Of a DNA stretch of 63,010 bases, positions 22,503 through 35,300 are shown piece by piece. The notes beneath the pieces were generated by a model. It did no database searches. It worked only from the letters and a program-made list of their open reading frames with translations, and was not told the DNA's origin. The first letter of the stretch is position 1; the number at the start of each line of letters is the position of its first letter. Source of the stretch: Ectocarpus siliculosus (Eukaryota > Sar > Phaeophyceae > Ectocarpales > Ectocarpaceae). A program made the position numbers and the translations under genes. The stretch lies in the NCBI GenBank assembly GCA_000310025.1, contig FN648885.1, positions 165,061 through 228,070 of the forward strand, read 5' to 3'.

Positions 22503-23560
22503 TCATCGATGGTGGTCCAACCTTGTCTGGACCGGTGTTCTGGCGCTCCCTTTGTCCGCAATCTCTCCCTGCTGCCCGAGGTAGCCCCCGCTACGTGGAC
22601 GGGCACCCCTGGGTGAAGAAATGGGCAGCCTTGGGCGCCGTACCGTCCGCTCCTGCGGAGCGCGTCTCGCCCCCGGCCCCGCCCCGGCCCCCGCCCCCGC
22701 CCCCGCCCCCGTTGCCGTGTCCGGCGGTGTGACTACCATCCCTGCCTCCGGTGAAGACCTCCGCCTCCACCTCGCCTCCGCCCCCCGCCGGTACCCGAGC
22801 TCGCGCTTTCGATTTCCGCCGTGGGATTCGCGGGAACGCTTTTTTACGGCGATATGAGCTGTTCCCCGCCCAATAACGAGCGATAGTACACTGCCGTGCC
22901 GACCCCCGCCCCTGCCGATGAAGCGAGACGCCATCGTACGCTCGACGGTGACCACCGGCAGAAAGTCCCCCATGACAGCTGGCGGCGCGAAGCGGGTGTG
23001 TTCGAAGCTGATATCGGCGTCGAACAACTTCGACGCGAGAGCTTTTATGTTTTCGTTGATGAATGTCGCAGACCGGAGTTGCTCACGTCGATCCGATGCT
23101 CACGCACCCTCTCCAGTCCAGATCTTCGACACCGTCGCTTGAGCTGCCGATCGCCTATGGACTCGTCACGCTGCCGCTGTTGCTCATCCTTCAGTCCACC
23201 CCCAGTCCGCAGAAAATAGCCACCGCGATCTCGTCGGTAGGGGCCCACGGGTGCTTGTCGACCGCGCTTGCGCGGCCGGTGACCTGCACCTCGCTAGAGT
23301 ATGCGACACGCTGCGAGTCGAGGTGCGTGCCGTTGGACTTGCCACTGATCGTCCAAAAGCTCTCCTCCTGTACACGTCGTGTGTGCCCTGCTTGTGTTCG
23401 TACTGCTTTGGATCCCTCTTAGGGGCCCGTTTGTCGCGAACGATCGGCACGTTCTCGCTTTAAGTCACAAGGTCCACCTGGACGTGGAACGGTCGGTGTT
23501 CGTCGTGGGAGGCCTCCTCGACAAAGAGCTACATTTTCTCACCATTTGCTCCGGAAAAGA
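22503..23560 (-). pseudogene. Anonymous minus-strand coding relic B
   Basis: Several minus-strand pieces in successive frames have normal protein character: a segment with EEASHDEHRPFHVQVDLV (about 23455-23515), one with PIVRDKRAPKRDPKQYEH (about 23390-23450), one with FWTISGKSNGTHLDSQRVAY and DKHPWAPTDEIAVAIF (about 23195-23360), and one with FINENIKALASKLFDADI and MGDFLPVVTVERTM (about 22900-23070). Order and spacing suggest a single gene broken by frameshifts. The tail (22503-22860) becomes Gly/Ala/Arg-rich with a (GCCCCC)n tract. No family is recognised. Confidence 0.35.
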
Positions 23561-23817
23561 CTAGTGCTGCCGCGAGAAGCTTGTACCACGAAAATAAGCT
23601 GGAAGAGGTCATGATTCTGAGAAATTAGTAGTGGAGAGGTTCGTGGGGGATTGTACGTGTAGGTGAAAATAAATCAACTCGCCTTTCTTTGTCGCCAGCA
23701 GACTCCGAACATCACAGCCACCCGCCTGATTCATTCCAACTTGGCGAGGGATACAACAACTTCTTTCCCAAGACAAAGCAGCCGGCAACAGTAGTAATGC
23801 AGGTCGTGACATTACTG

Positions 23818-24220
23818 GAAGTTCATATGGGACGTCCAATATGGCCAGCCATTGGCCGGCCCATGTTTCCCATGGGCCACTTGGGCCGGCCAATGGCTGG
23901 CCCTACGGACAGCAACTTAGTCATGTTGGGCATCCCGCCGGACGCCTGGGACGGCCCATTTGTGCCTACCCATCTTACCAACGTCCTAAAAATTCCTAGG
24001 ACGTGACTCGAAAGCACAGGTTGGACCCTGACGCCTACAGTATCTATCTCTGGTTTTCCTAGCCACCGCGAAGGGAATGCATGACATACACGGAACAAAC
24101 GCGTCATGGGCGCCCCGTCCTGATTCCCTATTTTGTCCCCAAGGGTTTTCCCATTTGCTTGGTTGATCGTCCGACGTGTCCAATGAGGGGCCACATGCGT
24201 CCTATGGACGTTACACACTG
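23818..24220. repeat. Palindrome-rich island 4
   Basis: Begins AGTTCATATGGGACGTCC and runs through CCAATATGGCCAGCCATTGG, GGCCGGCCCATG, CCCATGGGCCAC and GGGCCGGCCAATGGCTGGCCC. The second part (about 24100-24210) is more diverged. The same terminal sequence AGTTCATATGGG, inverted, closes the island at 56.2-56.57 kb, giving a first indication of a defined element end. Confidence 0.7.
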
Positions 24221-26805
24221 CGTCCTTGTGTTCTCCAATGAATCCCCCGACATCACTGGGACGGACAACTAGGAACGCTCGGGGGTTAATCCATCACTGC
24301 ACTACCTTCTTCATCAACCGACGATGCCTGGTGGACGTAAATACCAACACCCGTGTAGCGTTTCCCTTACCGCGGCAAGCAGTAGATCAAGTGATTGGTT
24401 GGGGTGATTTCATAAGAATTTTAACTCGCATCCATGCGATCGCTACGGGTGACTATTATGCATCGCATCATTCTTTCGCTGACGGGATTTCCAAACTCGC
24501 GTCATGCGGACCCGTCCTCCGAACATTCGTAGGTGTTGCATTTGAGACGATTTGAGAATTGTTGCTCAACCACTATTCGTTGAGGTTCTACCAAAAGCTT
24601 CCACCAAGGCTCGTTCCCAACAACCACGTTGTCTATCTCCCCAAGCACACACCTCACATAAAAAAATATACATCACCGTATGAAACTCCAAGACAAACAT
24701 CTCTGGCCGTGGCCACCAACAGGACCCTGCTACACGATGTCCTCTAGTAGAACACGTGCGTGCCCCGATCGGAGCTCCTCCGCGCAAAGAAATAGTTAAA
24801 GGACACGCCGTGTCACCTGTTTCGTGTCGAATTGGTCGTAGTTGGCGATACCCCGTCAGGACCTTTGGTTGAATACATTAACCCACTATCAATACTGAAG
24901 AACTTGACCACAACAACAAATCGTCATCGTAGCAATCTATACAAGGTTCTTGTGAATACAAGGTCCTGAATGATACGGTGTTTAGGCAACCCCAAATCCC
25001 AAGTCTGGGTTGAGCCTCGTAAAAGAAGAACGGGTTCCTACGCAAAACCTCTGGCGCCTAGTGTCATGTACAGAACTGCGGGTGTGTCTGTCGATCGTCC
25101 AGTTTCTTTGCCGGAACGGGCGGATGGAAAAACCCCGAGGAGACAGTCACGGAAACCATTTCACCAATCACACAGGGGTTAAGCTGTCTCAGTCTTATTC
25201 TGAACTGCAAAGCATCTTGCTTCGCAACATCGACGTGTCCGGCCGGCACGACTTTTGTTCCTCTACGCATGCCGCTGCCTCAGCAATCCTAGGGCATGCC
25301 ATTGGCCCGCTCCTCACAATCTAGGTGAGACAATCATCACCCAACTCCCTATGCGCCCCCATAATTGCTGAAGACACTGCGCAGGAACCGTTTCCGCCCT
25401 GGCAATGGGTACCCGTCAGTGTAACAGCCGCTAGTCGTACGAGTGTCTTCTCTGACGCCCCTGAAATCTCAAACACCTTCACGGACTCGGCTTGTCCACG
25501 GAAAGATTATTCGTCGCGCGTCCGCCATCGCCACCTTCCTGCCACCCGCTGTCCCAATGTTGTAATGTTCCGTTGCCTTTCGGAACGTGACTCATGATGT
25601 ATAGCGGATAGCACGCTCAGGGTTGGTCAGCTGGTCCTGGCGGCCCAGAAATCCTCTCGTGCGCGACCCCCCTGGAGCAGAGAGTACGATGGTCATCGTA
25701 AAGAAGGGTAAGACGTTTGTAGGCAGCGGCGGTGTCAGGGCGATGCTACTAGTTTGAAGGGTGCCGGTACGTGGTCACTCTCGTTCGATAAAGGGAAATG
25801 ACTAGTTCATTTTTATGCATAGGGTTAGGAATCTACCGGACGAGGGGAGCATGGCGCTCTGTGTCGAGATGCAGCAGCATGGACGTGCCATAGGAGAAAA
25901 ACCCTCGTTGATATGCACCGTCCCGCACCGGAGTATGCGAGGGGCGAGAGTCGTTCGTCTAGTCGGGTCTCTATGTCGAATGGTCATGGTCTTGGCGTTT
26001 TCGCAAGCAGCGCTTGATTGGTGATCGCTAGTTACGCAACGGGACTATGGTGGGCTAGTACACACAACGCAGGAAGCGAGACGGTCCCATTGCCATGATC
26101 GAGGATGGGCATTGGTTTGAAACGTGAGTTCGTATTCCACCGCTGGGCGCACATGTGACAGCCGCGGCAGTGTTGGCCTGTCACCACCCGTGTTCAATGA
26201 AAACGTAGCTGCCGACGAATGTTGGCGACAAATACTCGGGGAGTCGGAACCTTACGGGGAGTCGCGTTGAGAGACATACAGCTAGCAGGGTCACAACAGC
26301 CCCTCAAGGGTAGCCGTCGCAAAAGAACGCTAGAGACGAACACGACGAACACCGTTTGCACCCTCTCCGGAACGTTCATCAGAATGATCTACCACGCTAC
26401 CTCCGCTTCTCTCTCGCCGCCCTTTGCTACGGCTGTGTGTGTGCCTTCTTCTCCCTCATAGCCAAGAAGAAGACCCGAAAAATAACTCAAACGCCTGCGC
26501 ACACACGCACTGGCCCGAAAACAAATTAAGTAAGACTCCCGAGCCTCACGGCGACGACCAGCCCACGCCAACATGCACACGAGAAACCTTAAAGCCCCAA
26601 AGCACCCCCGGCTCAGTAGGTCAAACCCCACCCGTTTTACACTCCCCGACCCCACGTGCACCACAAAACACCACGACGACGGGGGGGCGTTGATATCGGC
26701 GGAGTTGCTCGGTCTTTAAGCCACATTCAGCCCCCGCTCCAGGTCGACCAACTTCACGTTGTACGGTTTCTCCTCGCCTCGAGCCAGCGAAACCTGGTGC
26801 ACCAC
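24221..26805. other. Stretch without supportable genes, left of the chromovirus
   Basis: Plus-strand open frames at 24226-24555, 24559-24747, 25010-25324 and 25325-25597 are adjacent and not low-complexity, but I recognise no motif in them. They may be remains of another element. 25815-26024 and 26219-26461 are equally anonymous. I searched here for a left LTR matching the sequence at 35550 and found none. Confidence 0.35.
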
Positions 26806-26811
26806 CCCCAT

Positions 26812-28252
26812 TTACCACCCCAACGACCGCATTCGGAAGTATATGTGCGCCCCTTTCATTTCTGCAGCGCCCAAATCGGGCCCGTGTCGCTTGTCGGCCA
26901 GCAGAGCGTAACCGGGAGGAACGTACGCGGAATTGCACGGAGGGGCTCCGGTGCGACGGAACGAGAGTTCCTGGGAGTCGCGATGCGACTTGTTGTCCGC
27001 GCTTATTACTTGGTTCACCTCGTCTGTCAACCAATACAGCTGTACTAAATCGCCGTACTAAGACTATTTTCTCCTTCCCACGTGGGGTTTCTGTGACCCC
27101 TCCAATCTGTCTCGTACTGCACGTCAATGGTACCACTTGGGCCGCGACATATGCGGTGCACACCGATTTTTGCCGCCTGGGCGCGGTTTACGTCGATTTC
27201 GATGTCTACCTCGTCCGTCGTCAAATATAATGGCAGGGCTAACTCGGTGAATTTATTCAACACGTAGAACAAAGTTAAAGTTTCCACCGCAAAAACGCCT
27301 GGCATATCATCGGGCGCGTGCGGCTGGTGACAGCGCTTACACCGCAACACCGAGACGCGGCCATTCGTTCGCGGATCATTCGGCATGTCTAAAAGCAACA
27401 ATTTTCGACCAACGACGGCGTTTTCATGCCGACAAGGGCCGACGGCGAGAATTTTGTACGGGCCGGTCCACAGCTCGCAAGTTTCGCTTTGATGCTATTG
27501 GTAATGGCCGATTTATCCAGCTTCGAATCACCGTGACCAGCATGCACGGTATGTTGCGCGTCATAACACCACACCCACATTCCTGCCACAAACTGGGGAC
27601 GCTTCTGCATGATCTCGTCTTATTTCTGGTTGTTCGCTTGGTACTTCTCTTTCGTTAGCCGATCCCGCTCGACTATCAACTGGTATGCCCGTACTTGCCG
27701 ATCCCGCCTCAATTGTAGGTAGTCAGTGTCGTTTCTTTTTTCGAGTGCATACCATGAACTTGGTTTTTGGACCCCAGAATCGTCATTGGCAGCCGGGGTA
27801 CCGACCCAAGTGCAACTCGTTTGGCACTGACCCCGTCGCCTTACTCACTTGGTTGCTGTGCGTGTACACAAATTGCAAAAGGTAATCATCCCAATCCGTT
27901 TGCTGCGCACTGATGACACGCGACAACATTTGGCACACCGTGTGGTTCAACCTCCCAACGCAGCCGTTTGTTTGTGGGTGGAAGGAACTCGTGAGGCTTT
28001 TTGTTCCGCCCAGCATGCGGTAGACATCCTGGGCAACCTTCGCGCCCCCCGATTAGAGAGCAAATGCGATGGGCATCCCCACCGGGTGATATAATCATCT
28101 GCAAGCTTTGCCGGGCAACCCTGGGCGGTCTTCTCTTTGGCTGCCAACGCATACGGTTCCGCGTGCCTACTGAACAAATCGACCACCAGCAGAATATACT
28201 TGTTGCCGCGTTTAGTTAGTGGTCGGGGACCTACGATATCGAACGCAATCAT
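26812..28252 (-). pseudogene. Chromovirus integrase, GPY/F module and chromodomain (broken)
   Basis: The integrase core begins FDIVGPRPLTKRGNKYILLV (about 28180-28250), keeping the first catalytic Asp. The second motif reads HLLSNRG (about 28046-28066) where SDRG is expected, so Asp has become Asn. The third reads PQTNGCVGRLN (about 27945-27980) where TNG-x-x-E-R-x-N is expected, so Glu has become Gly. A frameshift lies between the last two motifs. The GPY/F-type module KLASCWTGPYKILAVGP is near 27440-27490, again split over frames. A chromodomain-like segment ending YETDWRGHRNPTWEGENSL lies at about 27063-27125. A further protein-like stretch (WLTDEVNQVISADNKSHRDS) continues to about 26812. 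Both catalytic changes can be single transitions (GAT to AAT, GAG to GGG). Confidence 0.85.
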
Positions 28253-28680
28253 CTCCCCTCGCCGGTCGGGAGCGTCGTTTGGCGGGGATTGGTGCGGTCA
28301 GAACATCAGACGGGGCAACAGACGGGGCAGCGGACGGGGGCGAGGGTTGCGACGGTGGGGGGCGAGGCCGGGCGGACGTCGGGCGCGCAGCGGCGGGGCC
28401 GTGTTCTCGGAACTCCCGCCCTTGGATGGGCGGTTGGCGCGAGGCCCACCGTTTGCTCTCCCTGGTGGAGGAGACGAGGGAGAGGCCGAAGCTAATCTCT
28501 CTCGCACCTTCCAGGAGGCCCGACGGACGTCGCGAGAGCGGACCGACCGGGCCACGGGTGTTGCCGAGCAGGTGGAGACAGGCATTACCCCGGTGAATCA
28601 GAGCGGGCCACGTCGGTGGGTTGCCGTGGCTTCGCATTAGTGACCCCCCCAACTGCATACACTTCGAGATCCCCATCGTC
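28252..28680 (-). other. GC-rich Pro/Arg/Ala-coding insert between RNase H and integrase
   Basis: Where an integrase zinc-binding HHCC module is expected, the minus strand reads as Pro/Arg/Ser/Ala-rich low-complexity protein (RPTSARPRPPPSQPSPPSAA). Base composition is visibly more GC-rich than the rest of pol. No HHCC pattern is visible. It may be a local insertion or slippage expansion. Confidence 0.5.
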
Positions 28681-28710
28681 GATCAACCTGCACTAGCCCG
28701 ACACATCATC

Positions 28711-31045
28711 TCGAGTGGCTGGCTGCGGACGTCGCGACAACGCATCTGCTACTTGGTTTTCGTTTCCCTTTTTATATAGTTAAGCATGAACTGATAGCTA
28801 CCAAGAATATCGCACATGCGTTGGACGCGCGGGTTCTTTTCGCCCATGTTGAGGTAATGGACTAAAAGGTTGGTGATCCGTGTGCGCGCGTCAAAGGGGA
28901 TGCCGTACAGGAAAACCCGAAGCTTTTTTGATCGCCCACACCAAAGCCCCCGTTTCTAAATCCGAGGTATCCCAATTATTTTCGTTCTTGAGATGATGTA
29001 CACAAGTGGTCGCACCGTTCCATCTAAGACGGCTCCAAGCTTGACTCGATGCATCGGTCGAGAGTGGAAACTTTCGGCTCCCCGAGATAGCCGCATCGTA
29101 ATCCGGGAAAGCTAAGGTTTCGCGGCTGTTCAATTGTTGCAACACCGCCTGTGTGATTTGAACGTGGCGGTCTATGGAACTTGTAGGGCACATTTTTCTT
29201 CAGAAGGGCGTTAAATTCTCTCAAATTCGTGGACCGCCCCGGCAAAAATCGGGCAAAATATGAGAAGCTACCCAACACGGAGCGAAGCTCACTACGGTTG
29301 GTGGGCATCTTCATGTTTTTCATAGCGGCCATCTTCCCTTCCCCGGGCGCTAGTCCTAGAGGACTGATCAGATGCCCCCAAAACTCTACTTCTGCCGAGC
29401 CAATGTTGGCCTCTCTCGGGGCAAGCTTCAAATTGTGCAGGGTGAGCCGTTCCAACAACCGCCAGAATTGCGACACGTGCTCCGCCGCTGTCTTAGAGTG
29501 GACGACGGTGTCATCCACATACAACTTTTTCCAGACCGTCAAGCACTTTGGCCATCAGGAGCTGAAAATGGTTCGGCGCTCCGCTCGCCCCCATGGGCAC
29601 ACGCACAAACTCGTACAGCCCCGTGCTTGTGACCATGGCTGTGAGCGGAATAGAGTCTTTGTGAATTGATGCTTGAAAAAAACACTCACTAGATCCAGCA
29701 CCGAAAAGACGGCACTACCGCCCGACTGGTCTGTACACTCGGAGATGTTCGGCAATACGCTACAGGGTACGGTAGCGTCGTTTACGCGCTTGAGATTTGC
29801 CGTGACCCGTACAGAACCATTCTTCTTCATAACGCACACAACCGGGGAGGCCCACTCGCTGTGGAAGCGTCGTAAGATACCTGCCGCCATCATCTTGCAA
29901 GTTTCGACCTGAAACTTCGTGTTTATGGCGGGATTTCGCCGGTACGCGCGCTGGCGAATGGGGCCAGTACCTGGTTTGACGTCAATACGAAACGAAATCG
30001 TAGTGCAATACCCTAGGTCTGTCGCACTCTCTGAAAACCTATGATTTTCCACCAACAACGCCGAGAGGCTGTCGATATCCTCGGGACGCCACGCTTTGTT
30101 GTGTAATCCAAACTTGATTTCTCGGAGGTATGGCGGAAGCTTTGCCCACATGCGGCGGAAATCTGGGGGCGGTTGCTCTGACAACGTCGGGAAAGCGGGT
30201 TCTGTGGATGGTTCCGCAGGTGCTGTTTCTGTGACCGCGTACGGCGACGCAGACGCAATTCCGGTCAAAGTGCAGTCGGAAAGCGGGGCCTCGATCAGAG
30301 GCGTTAAGCTGGCGCTGATAACGCTGTTCGTCTTGACCGCAACCGTGGACAGCACCGCCAACAGCAGGTGACACCCCCCCGCTTCTACCAGAATTTCCTG
30401 CGGGCTCCAATTTTCGCATAGGCGAGCGTAAAACGTTCGTGGGTGGACCGTCACGCCGGTGGACGATCCCACCCGGAGTGGGCCCCACACCCGCACGCCC
30501 GAGGCATATTCTTTCGTGTTTTGAGAGTCTATCACCAATCTAAATTCGCTACCGTCATGGTCGGGGCACTCAATCATTGCAGTCATCGCAGCAGGGTTTT
30601 TCTTAGGTTCGCGGTGGGTCTGCCTGCCTACCGACGCCCTTGTAGGCAGATCGGTGCTGACCTGCAAAACGGTGCGGTCTCCGCCAATGTCCATATATAC
30701 CCGCGATAGAAATCGTTCCCAACTATCCGTGCCCAACAACACGTCATGACTCATTACCCCCGCGGGCACAACAAAAGCGTTCACCGCCAACTGAGCACTA
30801 CCTCTGCCGTTCCGGTCCGTAAATTTGACATTGAGGCGCGTCTGCTGATTTGTGCGGAGAGGCTCGACGTTAAACCCTGTCCATTCTCTCGGGGTTGTGA
30901 TTATAAACCCTGACTGCGACGCCGCCCCGTGGGCCAACACCTCTTCTGTCACTTTCTTTGACACAGATGTCTGTCCCGACCCGGTGTCTATCAACGCCCG
31001 ACATATGTGGTTGACACGAGCATGCGGGCCCGCAAAGACATTCAC
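28711..31045 (-). pseudogene. Chromovirus protease, reverse transcriptase and RNase H (broken)
   Basis: The long frame 31045-29555 starts with an aspartic protease, ALIDTGSGQTSVS (DTGS at 30977-30988). About 200 residues later comes the RT amino end (IDVKPGTGPIRQRAYRRNP, then GILRRFHSEWASPVVCVMKK, then FSVLDLVSVFF, which holds the first catalytic Asp). A frameshift follows; TAMVTSTGLYEFVRVPMGAS is in a second frame (about 29560-29630). A third frame carries LYVDDTVVHSK (YVDD at 29510-29521) and the palm/connection (FWGHLISPLGLAPGEGK, GSFSYFARFLPG). RNase H has LSTDASSQAW and ETGALVWAIKK, and closes with the typical ENQVADALSR (about 28725-28765). Catalytic residues of protease and RT are intact; the frame is not. 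Confidence 0.88.
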
Positions 31046-31499
31046 TTGTTGGATCGCTGTAATTCTACCTCGCCCCCTTTAAAGTGGTACTGCTCTTCCA
31101 GAAAATTCCGTACGCCGTAATCCGCATTGAACGCGGGAGGGGCTGACCACGGCGAAAGGCGCAGCAGCCCCGAGCTCGTGGTCATGACAGAGGTTGGTTT
31201 CGTCTCTCCTTTTCGTTTTGATGTTCTTTTTGTAATGTCGCGAGGTTTTGGTTTCCCTTGGTTCCTTTCTACTAAGTGGATGTGCATGCGATCCATAAGC
31301 ACACACGGCAGGGGCGCGACGTTTTCCGCCTTAGGCCCCCTGTGCCTTCTGGTTACTGGCTACGGGCGGAGGGTCGATACTTTTCGTCTCTTCGACCCCA
31401 CTATCTCGCGTGCTCGCTTCAGCACCTAGCGCAGCTACGAAAGGTGGCGCCGCCGGAGGGTACGGTTGCCCTTCCGGTACGGTAGCTAAAAACGGAGGT

Positions 31500-32351
31500 T
31501 GTCGACAGGCTGCCTTTCGGCTAAGCCCTCGCCGTCCAAAATCTACAGTTTTTCGGCTGTGCAGGAACTTTGTGTGCCTTCTCTGTCGTTCTTGCCGATC
31601 TTTTATTTTCGCTTGTTTTCGTTTCGTTTCGTGTCGTTCTTTCCTTTTCGTTCGTTTTCGTTTCGTTTCTCGTCGTTCTCGTTTGGGATTCGACCGCCAT
31701 AGTAGAGGGAGCGGGTTGGGCATCAGCCGTTTTGATCAAGAATTCGTCATCATCTGCCTGTTCCCGCCTATACGTTTCCCCAGTACCAAGGGCCTGTGCC
31801 GGAGAGTTACCTAGACTCCCCCTTCGTTCCAGCTCGTTCATTTGGTTCGTTTGGTTCGTTACTCGCTCTCGGGTGGTCGGTGACATATGCAACCGTGGGG
31901 CATGACCCCCGTCTCTATCTTTGACACCTCGCATGGGGGGTATGGCCACGGTAGTGGAAAGGGTGGGCGAGTCATCAGCCGTACTGATCAATAAATCGTC
32001 ATCGTCTGCCATTTCCCGCCTATCCGTACCCCCAGGACCTTAGGCCTCTTCAATTGAGCTAGCTAGGCTCAACCTTCGTTCTCGCTCGTTCGTTTCGTTC
32101 GCTCGGTGAGGCAGTGGCCCCTACGACACCGGCTCATGACCACCGGCTCTACCAGTGACACCTTGTGCTTTCTCGTTCTTGGTCGTGTTCGTGCATTTGT
32201 TCGCCGCGAGACGGTTTCGGTGTGCTCGCGTCGGCGTATCGGATTGTGCCAGTGTTTTACTACCGGTTGGCACGGTAGGGGGTAAGACTAGTGCGGGGAG
32301 CGGGGCTGCTGGTGCATCTCCGCCGTCGCCTAATAAATCCGCCTGTGCCAT
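31500..32351 (-). repeat. Gag-pol linker with triplicated acidic unit and CGTTTCGTTT-type repeats
   Basis: On the minus strand, units MADDDDLLISTADDSPTLST (about 32012), ADDDEFLIKTADAQPAPST (about 31770) and MAQADLLGDGGDAPAAPLP (about 32351) are related in sequence and spaced about 240-340 bases. Between them lie RNETKTNEKERTTRNETKT repeats encoded by TTTCGTTTCGTT sequence. This looks like a disordered, repeat-expanded spacer. Confidence 0.6.
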
Positions 32352-32384
32352 CGCCGGGGCGCGGGGTTCCCCGGCGCCGGCTAC

Positions 32385-35300
32385 CTACGTGGAAGCGTTT
32401 GTGGGCTGCTGCCGTGCGTACCGTAGTCTAAGATAGCGGAGCTTCGCTGCGCATCGGTCCTGAACTTCCTGCTCTGTCCCCACACCAAATTCTTCGCAAA
32501 ACTGATCGCATTTGTTCAAAAATGGCTTTGGACACTCCCTCAAAAAATGATTTTCTTCCGAGCGGTTGTAACACGTCATGCCGTCTTTCGTTCGGGCCGC
32601 TACTGCTTCGGGAGAATCTCGACCGTACTTCCAGAATATCTTGAAGGTATTGCCACGGGGTTGGTCGCCCGATTGCACCCCGTGCACACCGGCCCGACCC
32701 ACACACTCAAATTCCTCCTCATCGCTACTTATACAACCATACTCGGCGCTGTTGGCCATGACAGGATAATAAGTAGTGCCGTTGACGGCTAAAATGCGAG
32801 GCTGCTGGGCGTCGGATGGCCGTAGGTTAGGCCGGATGGTGTGGCTTATGACATGGAATGGAGGTTTCGCTAGGGCGAGGCTTTGGTTCAATCCCGCCGA
32901 CTTAAAAGAGTCCCACATGGCCTCGACCGATGTTGAAGAGGGTAGTCTCGCAGACACCAAAGCCGAAAATTCTGGGTACTGTACGACGAGTCCGTCCGCT
33001 GCCGTGTTGACAATTTGAAAGTCTGAGGGGCACTGGTTGCCGAAGCATGGCAATCCTTCAACCAAATCTTGAGTTGTGAAATTCAGTCCTTCAGGGGAGT
33101 TTTCGTGGGAACACAATGCTCTGTCGACATTACTGGGATACTGTTGCCGTGAAAGGTCGTGAATTGTTTTGTGATCTGTGGACTAACTCATTAAACCCTT
33201 CCAGCACGGTGAGGGACTTGGCCGCTATCTCTTTGTTCAGTTCTGTGCCGATTTTTAAGATGCTACTGGTGGCGGAGCGGGAAACTTCCGTGTTGTCACG
33301 AAGGCCAACGCTACTGACCTTGTACCGAAGCACCGGGCCAGTCCACTCAGGGTGCCAGTCAGGTTGGAGATCGCCGCACGATTGACGAATGGTCTCGACG
33401 GCGAACTTAAGACGACCGAAGAGCGTGACGAGAGCAGCCCAGGTGTTGACGGGCGGGAGCGGCAGCGAACCCCGTAGCGGAGGGAGGAACTTGGCCGTAA
33501 AGTAGTTCCAGAGGGCGTGGGCCACAGAATCACCTCTCACGTGACCGGGGGGGAGGGGGGGTTCGACAGGGAGAGGGGGGGACACACCGGAGACAGGTTT
33601 AGTGCATGTGTGGGGTAAGTGAGCGGGAGGAACATGAGGGAGAAAAGCAGAAGAAACTTGGGGAGGTTGCTCAAACACGCGAGGAACAGAGGACGGGGTT
33701 TTGCCCTTTTCTCGGAGCTGGGCTGCGGCCAGCAGACGGCGCAGCTCTTCGACCTCCGACAAGGCCTCCTGCTGATGACGACCCCCTCCCGTTGAACAGG
33801 TCGAGCGGACCCGATCAACGCCCCCGCTCCGCTGGTGCCCCTGTGACTCCCCCCCCTGCTATCCCCGCCCGTCGCGGCCCTCGCTACTGCCGGCCCCGTT
33901 ATCCCCACCCTGCTGCCCCCCGCCGTCGTGACGGCCTGGATGCCCGTCCCCGCTACTGCCCCCCGGGCGGCTCTAGCCACCACTATTTCCCTGATGCCCG
34001 CCCTCGCTAGCTCCGTTACGCTCTCCTTCCCCCCCAGCGCGATGCCCCCCCCCGCTACTGCCGTCTCGGGATTTTCCTCCGTTGCTCCCCCCTGGGTGTG
34101 CACCCCCGTGATACCCGCCGCGATGCCCCCCCCCCGCTACTACCTCCCGGGGATCCTCCTCCATTGCCGTCGCCCCGGCGCCCGCTCCCGTTCCCGCCGC
34201 CCGGAGCCCGCGATGTCCCCCGGCCCTCGTCCGACGACGACGACGGAGAGATACCCGACCGCTCCTCCCGGTGGTGCCGGAGGTGAGCCCTCCGGGCGTC
34301 TGTCGGTGCCACTGGCGCCGGGCCTCCCGCTGCGGAGACGAGAGCGGCCGGCGGGGGTGAGCGGTGGCTGCTTCCGCCGTCCGTTGCAGAGGCCAGTCGT
34401 GGTAGGGGTAGGCGTCGTCGGGAAGGCTGTGTAGCAGCGCGTAGCGACCCTCCGTTTTCCACAAATCCCGGCGAAGTCGAAGGAAGTCGGCCTCCGCCGC
34501 GATGAACTCCTGCGAGCGCCGCGACTCAAAATTCGGCCCGCCCTTTCTAGCCCACTCCTTCTGCATGTGCCGTTCCGCCTCCTCCAACCGCGCGGCGCCC
34601 AGCTCCCACCGAAGTGTACTTTGCCGGATGTCGTCCGCCAGCGAAGCAACCGGCAGGTGCAACGTGTCGCGCCAATGGCGGCTCCCGAGACCCTCCCCCG
34701 CCGGTGAAGCTCGATACTCCGTCCGACCGCCCGTGGCCACGGGTCCCCCATGAATTGCGCACCGCGAAGGCTCGCCGCCCCGCGGAGCCCGAAAGCGCCG
34801 CCGGCCCTGCATGATGATCTTCGTCGAAGCCGCGTTGCCCCCCTTCCGGCAAGACGGGCTCACCGCTATGCCGGCGCACGGCGAAGCCCCTTCCGCTGGC
34901 GGCGTCATGGTCAGAGGCGCGGGCGGCCGCAGGGGCGCTCTTCAACTCCTCCGTGGTGCCGAGGACATCCCCACGGGCGTGAGCGAGGTCCTCCTCACGT
35001 GTGTGGCCGCCGGCGGCCGCGGGAGGCGCCGGGAACTGGGGGTCGTGAACGCTCGATGGCCCGAAGAGCGACGCCGCCAAGTCCCGGTCGGTCGTAATCT
35101 GCGCGTTTTCTTCAGTAGTGCGGAAGGCCGAGCGCTCGTCCGCCGGAGGGCCGGCGTTCATGGAGGCGAACAGGCCGAAGACGTCGTTGAGGTCACCCGT
35201 GGCGTCGAGCTCGGTGGCCAGTTGGCGCCGCTGGTCCGTGGAAACCTGCCCAAGCATGCTGGCGCCGGCGACGGCGTGGTGGTCTGAAGCCGACGACCCA

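Noticed and set aside
20456-23600. Integrated phaeovirus (large DNA virus) segment
   Set aside because: Brown algal genomes can carry such proviruses, but none of the fragments here shows a motif that I can tie to one.
24221-26805. Left LTR of the chromovirus
   Set aside because: I looked for a repeat of the sequence following 35550 (TGTAATACTATCCCC); only a short partial match (TGTAATGTTCC near 25560) exists.
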